A stretch of DNA of 64,000 nucleotides, from the NCBI RefSeq assembly GCF_003207895.1, contig NZ_NKUB01000004.1, positions 62,001-126,000 of the forward strand, read 5' to 3'. This DNA is from Komagataeibacter swingsii. GTDB lineage: Bacteria > Pseudomonadota > Alphaproteobacteria > Acetobacterales > Acetobacteraceae. The notes under the pieces were generated by a model. The model searched no databases, had not been told where the DNA came from, and saw only the letters and a program-made list of their open reading frames with translations. Made by a program: the position numbers and the translations under genes. Shown here one piece after another: positions 37,602-47,434 of this stretch; position 1 is the first letter of the stretch; each line of letters opens with the position of its first letter.

Positions 37602-39098
37602 TCAGGGCGTTATTTCTGTAAGTTGCAGGTGATACCATCGCCCCTTTTCATATATGGCGGGGGCATGGCTGTCGGCGTCATTGACGATTTCCCCTTCTTC
37701 GGGGTGGGGCAGGGTCCTGATCTGGGCGGCATGAAGTGAGGGCAGTGCCAGGACGGAAGATAATGTCAGGGCTGGCGCGCGCAGGGTGCCGCTGTCATCC
37801 ACCTGCAGCAGCGTTTTCTGGTCGTGGCGGTATTCCAGCGCATGCGTGGTGGCGCTGTAGCTGAGGGTATGGCGGTTCTGGCGGGTAGCCGTACCATCGG
37901 CGGACAGGTCGAGCGGCACGTCGGCTGGAATTCGCAATGCGGCGCACAGGGGCGGGGTTGCGCAGGTCATCTGCGACAGGTCGATTGCGGCATTGAGGTA
38001 ATGGGCATTGGTGCTGAGAAACGAGCCATATGACACATCCTGCCCATCCTGCAGGTAGATCCCATTGCCAATGCTGGTGGCATGGGGTTCACCCCATTTC
38101 CAGCCTACCGTGCCATCAGTGATATCATCTGCCGCATGCCGCCAGGGCGGGGGCTGATGGCCTGTTTTGCCGCCATGGGTGACGACGAACATCGACACCA
38201 CGCCATGGTCATCGGTCTCCTTGATGACATCACCCGGCTGGTAGCCGGCAAAATCAGGGGCCCAGTTTCCAATGGGTTCATTGGTGCCGCCACCAAGGTA
38301 GATGAACTGCCGGTAGGCCGCCGTGGTGGGATTGTAGCGTATGGCGGGGTTGTCGGGTCCGTTGGCCAGCAGGTCCACTTCCAGCCCCACGAGCGAGAAG
38401 GCGCCGGGGCTGTGGCCATCATTGCGGGGCAGGGTGCCCGTGTGGTCGGTGGAGCGGATGTCGATGCCCCATGTCGAGTCCCACCCATACACATCGGTAT
38501 AGGTTTTGAGCGCCACGTCATTGGTGGAATAGGTATGCTGCCCGTGTGAATACAGGTGGCTTGCCAAGCCTACGGTGGACGCTGCGGAATCTGCTTCGCC
38601 CGTGGCGGCTATGTTCAGCGCCGGAATTTCGTCACGCCCGCCCCACCCGGTCACCGGGTAGCGATGGTGCACATCAAGCATCAGGTTGAGGACGGGGGCA
38701 TAATCCTCTTCCTCGCGTACGCATTTGATGGCCTGCAGGCTGCCCTGGAAGAAGCCTGAATGCACATCTCCATCCCCGATGCAGGTAATGCCGCTGCCTG
38801 TGGGGAAACCGGCATAATCAACCCGGCCGATGTCTTTCCAGTACATGTGCCTGCCCCGGATATGGGGTGGGTTCCACCATTGGGGCAGCAGGCCGATGGG
38901 CAGGTTGACAATCGACTGGTTGGGCAGGGCCTGGTACATCTGCGCCAGCAGGCGGTCATCTTCCGTGCCGCCATCCATGACAATGCCAAAGGCATGCGGG
39001 TCTATGCTTGCCATTTCCCCGCCAGCAGGCGCCCCCCACACAGAAGCAGGGGTGAACATGACCGTGAGGAGGCAGGCAGGCCATGCCAGGCGCTTCAT
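37602..39098 (-). CDS. exported protein with phage tail-fibre-like module
   Basis: A 498-residue precursor I cannot assign to a named family. It has a signal peptide (MKRLAWPACLLTVMF, cut near VWGA). An early DGGTEDDRLL motif is reminiscent of tail-spike/pectate-lyase-like openings. A module at about 285-336 (YQPGDVI ... FVVTHGGKTGHQPPPW ... ITDGTVGWKWGE) resembles the repeated surface modules of phage tail fibres. The ATG overlaps the GT17 stop by 4 bases (ATGA), making it the third gene of a coupled operon with a glycosyltransferase and an FkbH-like protein. It may bind or process the glycan made by its neighbours; that is inference. Confidence 0.7.
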   Translation of the reverse strand: MKRLAWPACLLTVMFTPASVWGAPAGGEMASIDPHAFGIVMDGGTEDDRLLAQMYQALPNQSIVNLPIGLLPQWWNPPHIRGRHMYWKDIGRVDYAGFPTGSGITCIGDGDVHSGFFQGSLQAIKCVREEEDYAPVLNLMLDVHHRYPVTGWGGRDEIPALNIAATGEADSAASTVGLASHLYSHGQHTYSTNDVALKTYTDVYGWDSTWGIDIRSTDHTGTLPRNDGHSPGAFSLVGLEVDLLANGPDNPAIRYNPTTAAYRQFIYLGGGTNEPIGNWAPDFAGYQPGDVIKETDDHGVVSMFVVTHGGKTGHQPPPWRHAADDITDGTVGWKWGEPHATSIGNGIYLQDGQDVSYGSFLSTNAHYLNAAIDLSQMTCATPPLCAALRIPADVPLDLSADGTATRQNRHTLSYSATTHALEYRHDQKTLLQVDDSGTLRAPALTLSSVLALPSLHAAQIRTLPHPEEGEIVNDADSHAPAIYEKGRWYHLQLTEITP

Positions 39099-40585
39099 CG
39101 GTAGATTTCGATCTTGTCCAGATGGAGCGCACCCGCAGGCAGCGAAAGCCGCACGAAACGGGCCTGTATGCCACCCGCGCACGTAACCACCAGCGGGTTG
39201 CCATCAATCCCGCCAAAGGGGGGCCTGCCCGCATGGTCATACAGTTCGAGGAAGGTCTCCCCATCAAGGGAAACCTCGATCTTCAGTTCCCCTGCCCGTT
39301 TCTGCACCAGTTGGTCGGGAGCATAAGGCAGCAGGCGATTGTAGACGATAATGGTCCGTAGCGGCGAAACCTCTTCCAGATCGACCATCCACCACGGGTT
39401 ATGCTGGATGTCGGTATGGAATTTGTAGCGCCCATCGGGCCTGCCCTGCAGGACGTTGCTGGCATCGAGCACGGGATCGGGGTGGCATGACCAGTCTGAA
39501 ACCGAACTCTGGGTGGCGCGCCTGTTTTCACTGATATTGTGGCCCGGATCACTGGCCGGGATGAAATAAAGGGGGTCGATGTCGGTAATGCCAGCCTTTT
39601 CAATGAAGGCGAGGGGAACCTCATTATCAAGGTAGGGCAGCGGCCCGGTGAGCGATAGGGTGGCACCTGCGTATTGCATGCGCAGTTTCAGGTAAAGCGT
39701 CTGCAGTTCGCGGAAGGCTTCATATATATCCTTTATGTAACCGGCATTATGGAAGTATGTGCGATTTTCCCGAATATAGGCAGGGAAGGTGTGATCGACC
39801 GGAACGTATTCCGCGAGGTCATTCATGTGCCAGATTGACATGCCCATGGTGATCTGCTGGCGCAGCAGATCAATGTTGCGCATCTTGAGCGGCCAGGGAT
39901 CGTTAGCGTGGGCGTAGGAGCCGAATTTTTTCAGCAGTTGTTCGATGCCGCCCAGATGCGTGAAATGCCAGCCGGCATCGAGGCAGATGAAAAGCGGGAT
40001 GCCCGTCTGTTCCACTATGCTTTCCAGATTGAAGCGCGCATAGGTCAGGCTGTCGTGTTCATGGCCGGGCAGGCGGAGGGCATGGATGTGGCGTAGTGGT
40101 GCGGCATAGGCCGATTTCCATGAATTGCGGCTGCGCCGCATATTCATGAAATACTGGAACATATCCATGCTAAGCTGGACATAGCCCGGCTGGTGGCGGT
40201 TCTGCGTAATGACCGCATGGCGCGGGATCTCGTCCACATCCGAGATGATGACAAAATCATCCGGCATGGCCCCGGCCTGTTCCAGCCCGCGCAGCAGGCA
40301 TTCACGCTGGTAGCAGTCCCGCACCCACGCATTGTAGCGGTCGGGGAACCGCGTTACGGGTACATGGATGATCTTATGAGCAAAAGGCGCGTAGCGTTCC
40401 CTGTGCTTGAGGAACAGCATTTCCTTTGACAGGCCGGTAAAGGTTTCATCCGCTTCGCAAATGACAAAGTAATCGACGACGCTATCGAGTTCATGAAGGC
40501 GTATGTCAAGAATGTCGAGTTCATCATAAAATGTGAAGCAGTCGAATACCTTCATGCCACCGTATCCATTTTCATGATGTTTCAT
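39095..40585 (-). CDS. GT17-like glycosyltransferase with C-terminal F5/8 type C domain
   Basis: A 496-residue protein. Residues about 10-340 resemble glycosyltransferase family 17 (beta-1,4-GlcNAc transferase type): VFDCFTFYDELDILDIRLHE, VDYFVICEADETFTG and the metal-binding DVDEIP at 116-121. Residues about 350-496 look like a discoidin/F5/8 type C carbohydrate-binding domain (NPWWMVDLEEVSPLRTIIVYNR, KIEVSLDGETF, ARFVRLSLPAGALHLDKIEIY). Fusion of these two is unusual. It overlaps both neighbours by ATGA. No signal peptide, so it is probably cytoplasmic or peripheral. Acceptor unknown. Confidence 0.8.
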   Translation of the reverse strand: MKHHENGYGGMKVFDCFTFYDELDILDIRLHELDSVVDYFVICEADETFTGLSKEMLFLKHRERYAPFAHKIIHVPVTRFPDRYNAWVRDCYQRECLLRGLEQAGAMPDDFVIISDVDEIPRHAVITQNRHQPGYVQLSMDMFQYFMNMRRSRNSWKSAYAAPLRHIHALRLPGHEHDSLTYARFNLESIVEQTGIPLFICLDAGWHFTHLGGIEQLLKKFGSYAHANDPWPLKMRNIDLLRQQITMGMSIWHMNDLAEYVPVDHTFPAYIRENRTYFHNAGYIKDIYEAFRELQTLYLKLRMQYAGATLSLTGPLPYLDNEVPLAFIEKAGITDIDPLYFIPASDPGHNISENRRATQSSVSDWSCHPDPVLDASNVLQGRPDGRYKFHTDIQHNPWWMVDLEEVSPLRTIIVYNRLLPYAPDQLVQKRAGELKIEVSLDGETFLELYDHAGRPPFGGIDGNPLVVTCAGGIQARFVRLSLPAGALHLDKIEIYR

Positions 40586-42714
40586 GCTGCGGCGGGCACA
40601 AGATTCAGGATTTCATCCGATATTTTCTTGTATACGCTGCGATCAAAATGGGGACCGCCATAGGTGTTGTCCTTGGCCAGATCTTCTTCCCCATGCAGGA
40701 ACCGGTTCACATCAATGTAGGGAAACCCGAATTCCTGGCTCATGGGCTGCACGATACTGTTGATCATGCCAAAGAATTCCAGGATTGGCCTGTCCCGGCC
40801 CACGGTGGCATTCAGTCCGACCACAATGACCGTCTTGCCCGCCTTTTTCAGATGGCGGAAAATATGCCGCACGTCGCGGTAGAAGATGTTGCGGTTGAAG
40901 CCGCCGACAAACTCGAATTCCGAGCGGAAGAATTCCCATGCCTCGGGCGTGATGCCCGAGATGTCGCGCGCCAGCAGGTCATCATGACTGAGGGTGGTAT
41001 AATCGAATTTGGCATGCGGCCCTTCAGGCAGGTAGTAGGGCAGTTTGTAATGCCCCATGGGCAGTATGATCCCGGTGGAGCGTGATCGGTACAGGCCGTG
41101 GAAGGATTCCTGGGAAAACGACAGCACATACACATCTGCCCTGCCGGTCACGATGTCGGTCTCGAACCGGTTGGGTGGTATGCCCGGTAGACGGGCCAGC
41201 AGGTCGCGCACACCGGGTTGGGACAGTTCTTCATGCAGGGCGGCGATACGGGGGGATGAGATGATTTCCCACCCCTGATAGGGATAGTTGGTTTCCTCAA
41301 TCGTGTTGACGCGGTTGCGCAGGAAGTTTGATGTCATCAGCATGTCGCACGCACCGCGGATGCACAGGGTAGGCCTGTCGCCCTGCGTGGCCGTGTCTGC
41401 TGCTGTCGCCACATCGGCATCCGGCACGACGGTGATCCAGTCAACGGGCATGCCGATATCGGAAATGACCTTGCCCTCGATGCGCATGAAGGGCCGTCCC
41501 AGCCATTTCCATACAAACTGCTCCACGCCCATGTTCAGCGTGCGGCAGGAGAACAGGAAGTGGAAGCAGCGGTCATGATGGATCATGTAGAAACCACAGA
41601 TCCCGTAATTGCCGAAATTGTCCGAGACTTTCACGTACCCTACGTTGGTCTGGAACAGGGTGTTCATTTCATCATGGAACTGCGCCCGTGCGGTCTCGAT
41701 ATCTTCCGACCAGCGGCGCTTGGTGAAGTTGAGCTGGTTGGTGCGGTTGACCAGGTCGTGGATGCGGGGGAACTGCTCGTCGATATCGGTATGGAAACTG
41801 ATGCGCACGCCACTTTCGCGCAGAAACTGCTCGTTATCCCCCTGTGCCGAGCGCAGGGCCTGCTTTTCCTCCAGCACGCGGTAGCGCGCGCGGCGCTGGC
41901 ACTCCGGGTCGGGTTTGCCGCGCAGGCGGGGGCTGGCCAGCAGGCCGGGCAGGCAGTCGGGTTCTGCCACGTTCAGGCCGGGTACGTAGAACTGTGCTTC
42001 CTTCAGGTTCATGACGTTGTCGTCAATGAACAACACGGTTTCTGGGCGTAGCTGGATATCAGCCACCAACTGGCGGATCTGCGGGCCTTTGGCGGTCCAG
42101 GCAATGCGGGGGAAGATGAATTCGTCCCATATCCCCATTTCCTGCAGTTTGGCTTGGGCTTCCTCGAATGTGTTTTTCGAGCAGATGGCGTTGACAATGC
42201 CGCGCTGGTTCAGCGTGCGTACGATTTCCAGGTTACGGGCAATGGCCTTCACGCCACCTTCCGACAGCGTGCCCTGCCAGAAGGTCTCGTCCAGATCCCA
42301 GATCACCAGCCGGATGGCTTCGCTGCCTGTGCCTGCTGGCCTGTCCTGCCCCGGGGGGGGCAGGGCATCAGCCTGTGCGGCGGCAGCCGTTTGTGTGCTG
42401 GCGTATTCGGTCAGGCAGAAGAACGTATCCCACGCCGGGTCAACCTGCGGGCGACTGATCAGGGTCAGGCGGTCCTGATCGGTGAAGACGATATCGAAGC
42501 GCCAGAACAGGGTGCCGTGTTCATCAAACAGGCGCAGCACGCCATTATCCAGCTGCCATGTGCGTTCGTTTGTGCTGTCAAAGCCCTGTATGCGGCCATC
42601 CGCGCCAAAATAGAACAGGGTGCTCAGGACCGGTTCGTTCAGCGCACCCCATGTCCAGCGCGCATTGATCAGCCGGTCACGTGTCAGTAGATCAGAACTC
42701 GGCCCGACAAGCAT
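40582..42714 (-). CDS. FkbH-like HAD-IIIC protein with SGNH-like C-terminal domain
   Basis: A 710-residue multidomain protein. Residues about 15-105 are a beta-rich module (NEPVLSTLFYFGADGRIQGF, WQLDNGVLRLF). From about 135 there is a HAD-IIIC domain with nucleophile motif WDLDETFWQGTL (DLDET at 140-144), CSKNT and FIDDN. The next part has GNAT-like character typical of FkbH. The end (about 435-710) looks like an SGNH hydrolase-like domain with a closing D...H (YIDVNRF, GGPHFD). FkbH relatives load glyceryl units or modify sugars. I start at the ATG with GGGGA 6 bases upstream. It is the first gene of the operon with GT17 and the exported protein. Confidence 0.8.
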   Translation of the reverse strand: MLVGPSSDLLTRDRLINARWTWGALNEPVLSTLFYFGADGRIQGFDSTNERTWQLDNGVLRLFDEHGTLFWRFDIVFTDQDRLTLISRPQVDPAWDTFFCLTEYASTQTAAAAQADALPPPGQDRPAGTGSEAIRLVIWDLDETFWQGTLSEGGVKAIARNLEIVRTLNQRGIVNAICSKNTFEEAQAKLQEMGIWDEFIFPRIAWTAKGPQIRQLVADIQLRPETVLFIDDNVMNLKEAQFYVPGLNVAEPDCLPGLLASPRLRGKPDPECQRRARYRVLEEKQALRSAQGDNEQFLRESGVRISFHTDIDEQFPRIHDLVNRTNQLNFTKRRWSEDIETARAQFHDEMNTLFQTNVGYVKVSDNFGNYGICGFYMIHHDRCFHFLFSCRTLNMGVEQFVWKWLGRPFMRIEGKVISDIGMPVDWITVVPDADVATAADTATQGDRPTLCIRGACDMLMTSNFLRNRVNTIEETNYPYQGWEIISSPRIAALHEELSQPGVRDLLARLPGIPPNRFETDIVTGRADVYVLSFSQESFHGLYRSRSTGIILPMGHYKLPYYLPEGPHAKFDYTTLSHDDLLARDISGITPEAWEFFRSEFEFVGGFNRNIFYRDVRHIFRHLKKAGKTVIVVGLNATVGRDRPILEFFGMINSIVQPMSQEFGFPYIDVNRFLHGEEDLAKDNTYGGPHFDRSVYKKISDEILNLVPAAA

Positions 42715-43076
42715 TCCACATCCCCGTTCGTCTTTATTTATCAAATTCGGAAATGACACGTGTAGGAGGCGAGACTGAAAGTTTCGTTAAGAGCCGGGGG
42801 CAGGCAGTCATGCTCTGGGCTGGCCCGGGATGCTGTGTCGGGGCCGCGCACCGTGGTTACCGTTATGAAAGAAATTGACATTCGGCGGGTATGGCCTTAA
42901 GGTTAACGTGTTCCAGATGGTGCCACTGGCGTATCCGGAATTCCCACCTAATCAGTCAAGCAGCATCAGCCGTTTTATCTGAACATGGTCAGGTGCCCTT
43001 TTCTGGCGTGCCTTTATCCCCTGATTGCTGGCTTTTCTTTCCCTTCGTGAACTGCCCACTTATAGGCACATCCTGC
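42715..43076. other. divergent control region of the glycan operon and rho
   Basis: This stretch of 362 bases separates two divergent genes. I found no protein-coding frame with a credible ribosome-binding site, no clear -35/-10 pair, and no repeat element. Frames extending rho or the FkbH-like gene into it lack family similarity. Confidence 0.6.
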
Positions 43077-44387
43077 ATGCAACTCGCCGAACTCAAGGCC
43101 AAATCCCCAGCAGACCTTCTGGCTTATGCTGAAAGTCTGAACATTGAAAACGCATCTTCTCTTCGCAAGCAGGAGTTGATGTTCACGATCCTCAAGACGC
43201 TGGCCGACAACGATCAGGCCATCTATGGGGACGGCACGCTTGAAATCCTGTCCGATGGATTTGGTTTCCTCCGTTCGCCCGAGGCCAATTATCTGCCGGG
43301 TCCGGATGATATCTACATCTCCCCCAGTCAGGTCCGCCGTTTTGGCCTGCGCACCGGCGATACGGTGGAAGGCCAGATCCGCGCCCCGCGCGACGGGGAA
43401 CGGTATTTCGCCCTGCTGAAGGTCAACGCGATCAATTTCGAACCGCCCGAGGCCGTGCGCCAGAGGATCAACTTCGATAACCTGACGCCACTCTACCCTG
43501 AACGCCGCCTGAAGATGGAGGTCGAGAACTCGGCCGTGGGCGGCGTTGCGGAGCCGCCCGCCAATGGCAAGGGAAAGGGCAAGACCCCGAACCGCGATTT
43601 CACCTCCCGTGTGATCGACCTGGTCTCGCCCATCGGCATGGGGCAGCGCGCGCTGATCGTCGCCCCCCCGCGGACCGGCAAGACCGTGATGCTGCAGAGC
43701 ATCGCCTCCTCCATTTCCGCCAACCACCCCGAAGTGTTCCTGATCGTGCTGCTGATTGACGAGCGGCCGGAAGAAGTGACGGACATGGCGCGTTCGGTGC
43801 GCGGGGAGGTCGTGTCCTCCACCTTTGACGAACCCGCGACCCGCCATGTCCAGGTCACGGAAATGGTGCTGGAAAAGGCCAAGCGCCTGGTCGAGCACAA
43901 GCGCGATGTCGTGATCCTGCTGGACTCCATCACGCGCCTGGCCCGTGCCTACAACACCGTTGTCCCTTCATCGGGCAAGGTGCTGACCGGTGGTGTGGAC
44001 GCCAATGCGCTGCAGCGCCCCAAGCGCTTCTTCGGTGCGGCGCGTAATATCGAGGAAGGTGGTTCGCTGACCATCATCGCGACCGCGCTGATTGATACCG
44101 GCAGCCGTATGGATGAAGTCATCTTTGAAGAGTTCAAGGGCACGGGTAACTCCGAACTGATCCTTGACCGCAAGCTGGCGGACAAGCGTACGTTCCCCGC
44201 CATCGACATCACCAAGAGCGGCACGCGCAAGGAAGAACTGCTGGTCGATCGGGCCGATCTGGCCAAGATGTGGGTCCTGCGCCGTATCCTTGCCCCGATG
44301 GGCACCATGGATGCGATGGACTTCCTGCTGGACAAGCTGAAATACAGCAAGACCAATCACGACTTCTTCGATGCAATGAATACCTGA
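43077..44387 (+). CDS. rho: transcription termination factor Rho
   Basis: A 436-residue hexameric RNA helicase. It has an N-terminal helix bundle ([21 protein letters not shown]), an RNA-binding cold-shock-like domain ([30 protein letters not shown]) and a RecA-type motor with Walker A PPRTGKT, Walker B VVILLDS and the Q/R loops. A Gly/Lys insert ([10 protein letters not shown]) joins the two halves. The ATG chosen gives the canonical N-terminus, with only a weak ribosome-binding site. A canonical terminator follows. Confidence 0.98.
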   Translation: MQLAELKAKSPADLLAYAESLNIENASSLRKQELMFTILKTLADNDQAIYGDGTLEILSDGFGFLRSPEANYLPGPDDIYISPSQVRRFGLRTGDTVEGQIRAPRDGERYFALLKVNAINFEPPEAVRQRINFDNLTPLYPERRLKMEVENSAVGGVAEPPANGKGKGKTPNRDFTSRVIDLVSPIGMGQRALIVAPPRTGKTVMLQSIASSISANHPEVFLIVLLIDERPEEVTDMARSVRGEVVSSTFDEPATRHVQVTEMVLEKAKRLVEHKRDVVILLDSITRLARAYNTVVPSSGKVLTGGVDANALQRPKRFFGAARNIEEGGSLTIIATALIDTGSRMDEVIFEEFKGTGNSELILDRKLADKRTFPAIDITKSGTRKEELLVDRADLAKMWVLRRILAPMGTMDAMDFLLDKLKYSKTNHDFFDAMNT

Positions 44388-44416
44388 TCGGATTGTCTTG
44401 CGATGGATTGAAAAAA

Positions 44417-44441
44417 CCCCGGCTGTGAGGCCGGGGTTTTT
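44417..44441 (+). terminator. intrinsic terminator of rho
   Basis: CCCCGGC (44417-44423), a 6-base loop and GCCGGGG (44430-44436) followed by T5. Starts 30 bases after the rho stop. Confidence 0.92.
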
Positions 44442-44450
44442 GTTTTCAAA

Positions 44451-44535
44451 AGAAAAGGTTTTTTGTGAAGCTTTTTTCAAAAGCTTCAGAAGACGCCGCC
44501 TTTTTGAAAAAAAGGCGGCACCCAAAACCTTCTGT
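44451..44535 (+). repeat. dispersed double-hairpin element, copy 6
   Basis: Forward-oriented copy placed immediately after the rho terminator and 18 bases from the stop of the convergent quinone reductase gene. Hairpin A is one base pair shorter (TTTTTTCAAAAGC), hairpin B is long (TTTTTGAAAAAAAGG), and the outer arms match AGAAAAGG with CCTTCT. Confidence 0.87.
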
Positions 44536-44553
44536 CATTCGGGCTGTGGACTC

Positions 44554-45525
44554 TCAGGGAAGCAGGATCGTGCTGCCCGTGGTCTTGCGCGATTCAAGGG
44601 CGATATGGGCCTGCGCCGCCTCGGTCAGGGGGAAGGACTGACCGATACGCGGCTTGATGACACCCTGGCGCACCAGTTCAAACAGTTCGTTGGCGGCATG
44701 CAGCAGCGCGGGGCGTTGCGCGATATAGGTCGTCAGGGCCGGGCGCGTCAGGTACAGGCTGCCATGGGCCGCCAGCGTGCCGACATTCACGCCCGTCACG
44801 GCCCCCGATGCATTGCCATAGCTGACCATCAGGCCGCGTGGCGCAAGGCAGGACAGGCTGGTTTCAAAGGTATCGCGGCCAATGCTGTCATAGACGACCG
44901 GCAGCATCCGGCCATCGGTCAGGTCGCTGACCTGTTCCTTCAGCCGGTCCATGCCGATGATGACGTCCGCCGCCCCGTTGGCCCGGGCCAGCTCCGCTTT
45001 TTCCGCTGTTGAGACAACGCCAATGACGCGTGCGCCCAGATGGCGCGCCCACTGGCACATAAGCAGCCCCACGCCACCGGCGGCGGCATAGAGCAGAATA
45101 TCCTCGCCGGGCTGCACGCGATGCACCTCGCGCAGCAGCATGTGCGTGCTCAGGCCACGCAGCATGATGGCGGCGGCGGTCGTGGTGGCGATATCATCGG
45201 GCAATGCCACCAGCCGGTCGGCGGCAATGGTGCGGAACGTGGCATAGCCGCCCGGTGTCGTGACATAGGCCATGCGCATGCCGGGCTGGATGCCCTCCAC
45301 GCCGGGGCCGATGGCGGTTACGGTTCCGGCACCCTCCATGCCGGGCACGGCGGGCAGGGCAGGGAATTTGTACAGTCCGGTGCGGAAATAGGTATCAATG
45401 AAATTGACCCCGATCGCGTCCTGCCGCAGCACCACTTCGCCGGTCGCCGGGGTGGGGACGGGAAGCGTTTCGGTGCGGAGGACGTCGGGGCCGCCATATT
45501 CGTGGATGCGGATGACGGTATTCAT
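44554..45525 (-). CDS. NADPH:quinone oxidoreductase (zinc-independent MDR)
   Basis: A 323-residue medium-chain reductase of the QOR family that uses NADPH to reduce quinones or activated alkenes. Motifs are GVNFIDTYFRTGLY near residue 35, GMEGAGTVTAIG, the nucleotide loop LLYAAAGGVGLLMCQWA near 150, and YDSIGRDTF. Zinc-ligand cysteines of alcohol dehydrogenases are absent. It lies 32 bases downstream of the MGMT-like gene on the same strand. Confidence 0.9.
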   Translation of the reverse strand: MNTVIRIHEYGGPDVLRTETLPVPTPATGEVVLRQDAIGVNFIDTYFRTGLYKFPALPAVPGMEGAGTVTAIGPGVEGIQPGMRMAYVTTPGGYATFRTIAADRLVALPDDIATTTAAAIMLRGLSTHMLLREVHRVQPGEDILLYAAAGGVGLLMCQWARHLGARVIGVVSTAEKAELARANGAADVIIGMDRLKEQVSDLTDGRMLPVVYDSIGRDTFETSLSCLAPRGLMVSYGNASGAVTGVNVGTLAAHGSLYLTRPALTTYIAQRPALLHAANELFELVRQGVIKPRIGQSFPLTEAAQAHIALESRKTTGSTILLP

Positions 45526-45557
45526 GTCATGTAATCCCTGTTTGAGGTGTAAGGGAA

Positions 45558-46028
45558 TTATGGCAGCGGCGTTGCGGAGAGGGTTTCCAGGTCACGCAGG
45601 AACTGCCGGTCGCGCGCGCCTTCATCACCGGGATAGGTTTCGGGATCATACTGGGCGCAGCCAGTGAAATCGATGCGATGGCAGGGGATCATGATGGGAA
45701 TGGGATTTTCCGAACAGGCGCTGATGATGGTGTCGGTTGAAACATTGGCCAGGCGGGCCGCGTCCTGCCATGAAACCTGCTGGCCTACGGGAATGGTCTG
45801 CATGAACTGCCATGCGCGTATCTGCTCGGGTGTGCCATAAGGGGCAAGGGGCAGGCGACATAGCATGGCCTCCCCATCAAAATAGGCATCCAGCCATGTG
45901 CGGGCTTCCAGCAGCAGCGGCGTTTCCTCCTGATCGCGGCCCCAGCCCCAGTCCAGCGCCACGATCTTCCCATCCTCGGCAGAGAGGGTCAGGGGGGCGA
46001 GTGGCGAATGCATCGAAAGTTGTGGCAT
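45558..46028 (-). CDS. atypical O6-alkylguanine-DNA alkyltransferase homologue
   Basis: A 156-residue protein of the Ogt/MGMT family. The alkyl-acceptor cysteine C116 sits in IPCHRID. The preceding helix-turn-helix is readable ([24 protein letters not shown]). It departs from the family in that the usual GRNP before the active site is SENP, and the Gly-Tyr-Gly plus Lys-rich segment after it is replaced by [18 protein letters not shown]. It may therefore be a divergent or base-flipping-only relative. AAGG lies 6 bases before the ATG. It diverges from mnmE. Confidence 0.8.
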   Translation of the reverse strand: MPQLSMHSPLAPLTLSAEDGKIVALDWGWGRDQEETPLLLEARTWLDAYFDGEAMLCRLPLAPYGTPEQIRAWQFMQTIPVGQQVSWQDAARLANVSTDTIISACSENPIPIMIPCHRIDFTGCAQYDPETYPGDEGARDRQFLRDLETLSATPLP

Positions 46029-46086
46029 GTGTCACCTTGATCAGGACAAAGAGGTGAACGATAACGCCGTTCCCGGAACTGACAAA

Positions 46087-47421
46087 ATGATGATGGCCAC
46101 CATGGAGATGTTTGTGCAGGAAAGTGATCGTCATCCGCCCGTCATTTTCGCACTGGCCAGTGGCCTGTCCCGCGCCGCCATTGCCGTCATGCGGTTAAGC
46201 GGTGCGGGGACCGGCAGGATTGTGGAAAGCCTGTGCGGTCGCCTGCCGGCCCCCCGCCGCGCCTCGCTGCGCGGGCTGTGGCGGCGCGATGGGGAGGCGC
46301 CCGTCCTGCTGGATCGTGCGCTGGTGCTATGGTTTCCGGGGCCGGAAAGTTACACGGGGGAAGACAGCGCGGAACTGCACCTGCACGCGGGGCCGGCGGT
46401 CATCAATGCCGTGGCCGATACACTGGTCACACTGGGTGCGCGGCCTGCGGAACCGGGGGAGTTCAGCCGTCGCGCCTTTACCCATGGGCGGCTTGACCTC
46501 ATGCAGGCGGAAGGGATTGCCGACCTGATCGACGCCGAGACCGAGGCGCAGCGGCGACAGGCGCTGGCGCAGGTCGATGGGGCGCAGAGCCGCCTGTACC
46601 AGCAATGGGCCGACAGGCTGCGCGTGCTGCTGGCGCATCAGGAAGCCCTGATCGACTTTCCGGATGAGGAACTGCCGCCGGAAGTCGAGCAGGAACTGGT
46701 GAACGGCCTGCGGGTCCTGCACGCGACCATGCAGGATTATCTGGCCACGGGGGATGGGGCCGAGCGCCTGCGCCGTGGGCTGGTCTTCGCCATTGTGGGG
46801 GAACCTAATGTTGGCAAGTCCAGCCTGCTGAACGCGCTGGCGGGCCGGGATGCCGCAATCGTATCCACCCGGGCGGGCACGACGCGGGATGCGATTGAAA
46901 TCCGGGTTGTGATGGGGGATGTGCCGGTCACGCTGGTCGATACGGCCGGCCTGCGTGAAACCGATGACGAGATCGAAGCCGAAGGCGTGCGGCGTTCATT
47001 GTTTCACGTGAAACAGGCGGATTGCGTGGTGCATGTATTTGCAGGTAATCCTCCCTCATCGCGGCTGGAAGGGGATGGTGTGCTGGTATGCAACAAGACC
47101 GACCTGTCGCCCGCGCCTGATGGCGTAATAGGGATCAGCGTGCTCACGGGGGCAGGCATGGATGTGCTAAGGGACGTTCTGGCCGACAGGGCGCGCGCCC
47201 TGACCGCTGATCGTGCCAGCGCACCGTTCACCCGTGCGCGGCATCGTGCCGCGATAGAGGAAACGGTGCATCATATCGGTCGGGCACAGACGATGGCGTG
47301 GCCGGAAATGCGCGGGGAGGAACTGCGTCTGGCCATGCGCGCCCTGGGGCGGCTGACGGGGGCGGTGGATGTGGAAGCCCTGCTGGATACGGTATTTGGC
47401 CAGTTCTGCATTGGCAAATAG
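46087..47421 (+). CDS. mnmE: tRNA modification GTPase MnmE
   Basis: A GTPase (444 residues from this start) that with MnmG installs 5-carboxymethylaminomethyl on U34 of certain tRNAs. The N-terminal tetrahydrofolate-binding domain includes PGSYTGED-like [13 protein letters not shown]. The helical domain is interrupted by a G domain with [17 protein letters not shown] and NKTD, and the protein ends with FCIGK. Several ATGs lie close together (46087, 46090, 46093, 46102), so the exact start is uncertain. A perfect parS site lies inside the gene (47000-47015), encoding LFHVKQ. Confidence 0.95.
   Translation: MMMATMEMFVQESDRHPPVIFALASGLSRAAIAVMRLSGAGTGRIVESLCGRLPAPRRASLRGLWRRDGEAPVLLDRALVLWFPGPESYTGEDSAELHLHAGPAVINAVADTLVTLGARPAEPGEFSRRAFTHGRLDLMQAEGIADLIDAETEAQRRQALAQVDGAQSRLYQQWADRLRVLLAHQEALIDFPDEELPPEVEQELVNGLRVLHATMQDYLATGDGAERLRRGLVFAIVGEPNVGKSSLLNALAGRDAAIVSTRAGTTRDAIEIRVVMGDVPVTLVDTAGLRETDDEIEAEGVRRSLFHVKQADCVVHVFAGNPPSSRLEGDGVLVCNKTDLSPAPDGVIGISVLTGAGMDVLRDVLADRARALTADRASAPFTRARHRAAIEETVHHIGRAQTMAWPEMRGEELRLAMRALGRLTGAVDVEALLDTVFGQFCIGK
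47000..47015. promoter_or_regulatory. parS: parS centromere site 1 (inside mnmE)
   Basis: A perfect 16-bp match to the universal chromosomal parS palindrome TGTTTCACGTGAAACA. ParB, encoded 3.7 kb away, should load here to organise and segregate the origin region. Confidence 0.95.
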
Positions 47422-47434
47422 GGGAAGTGCGGGA

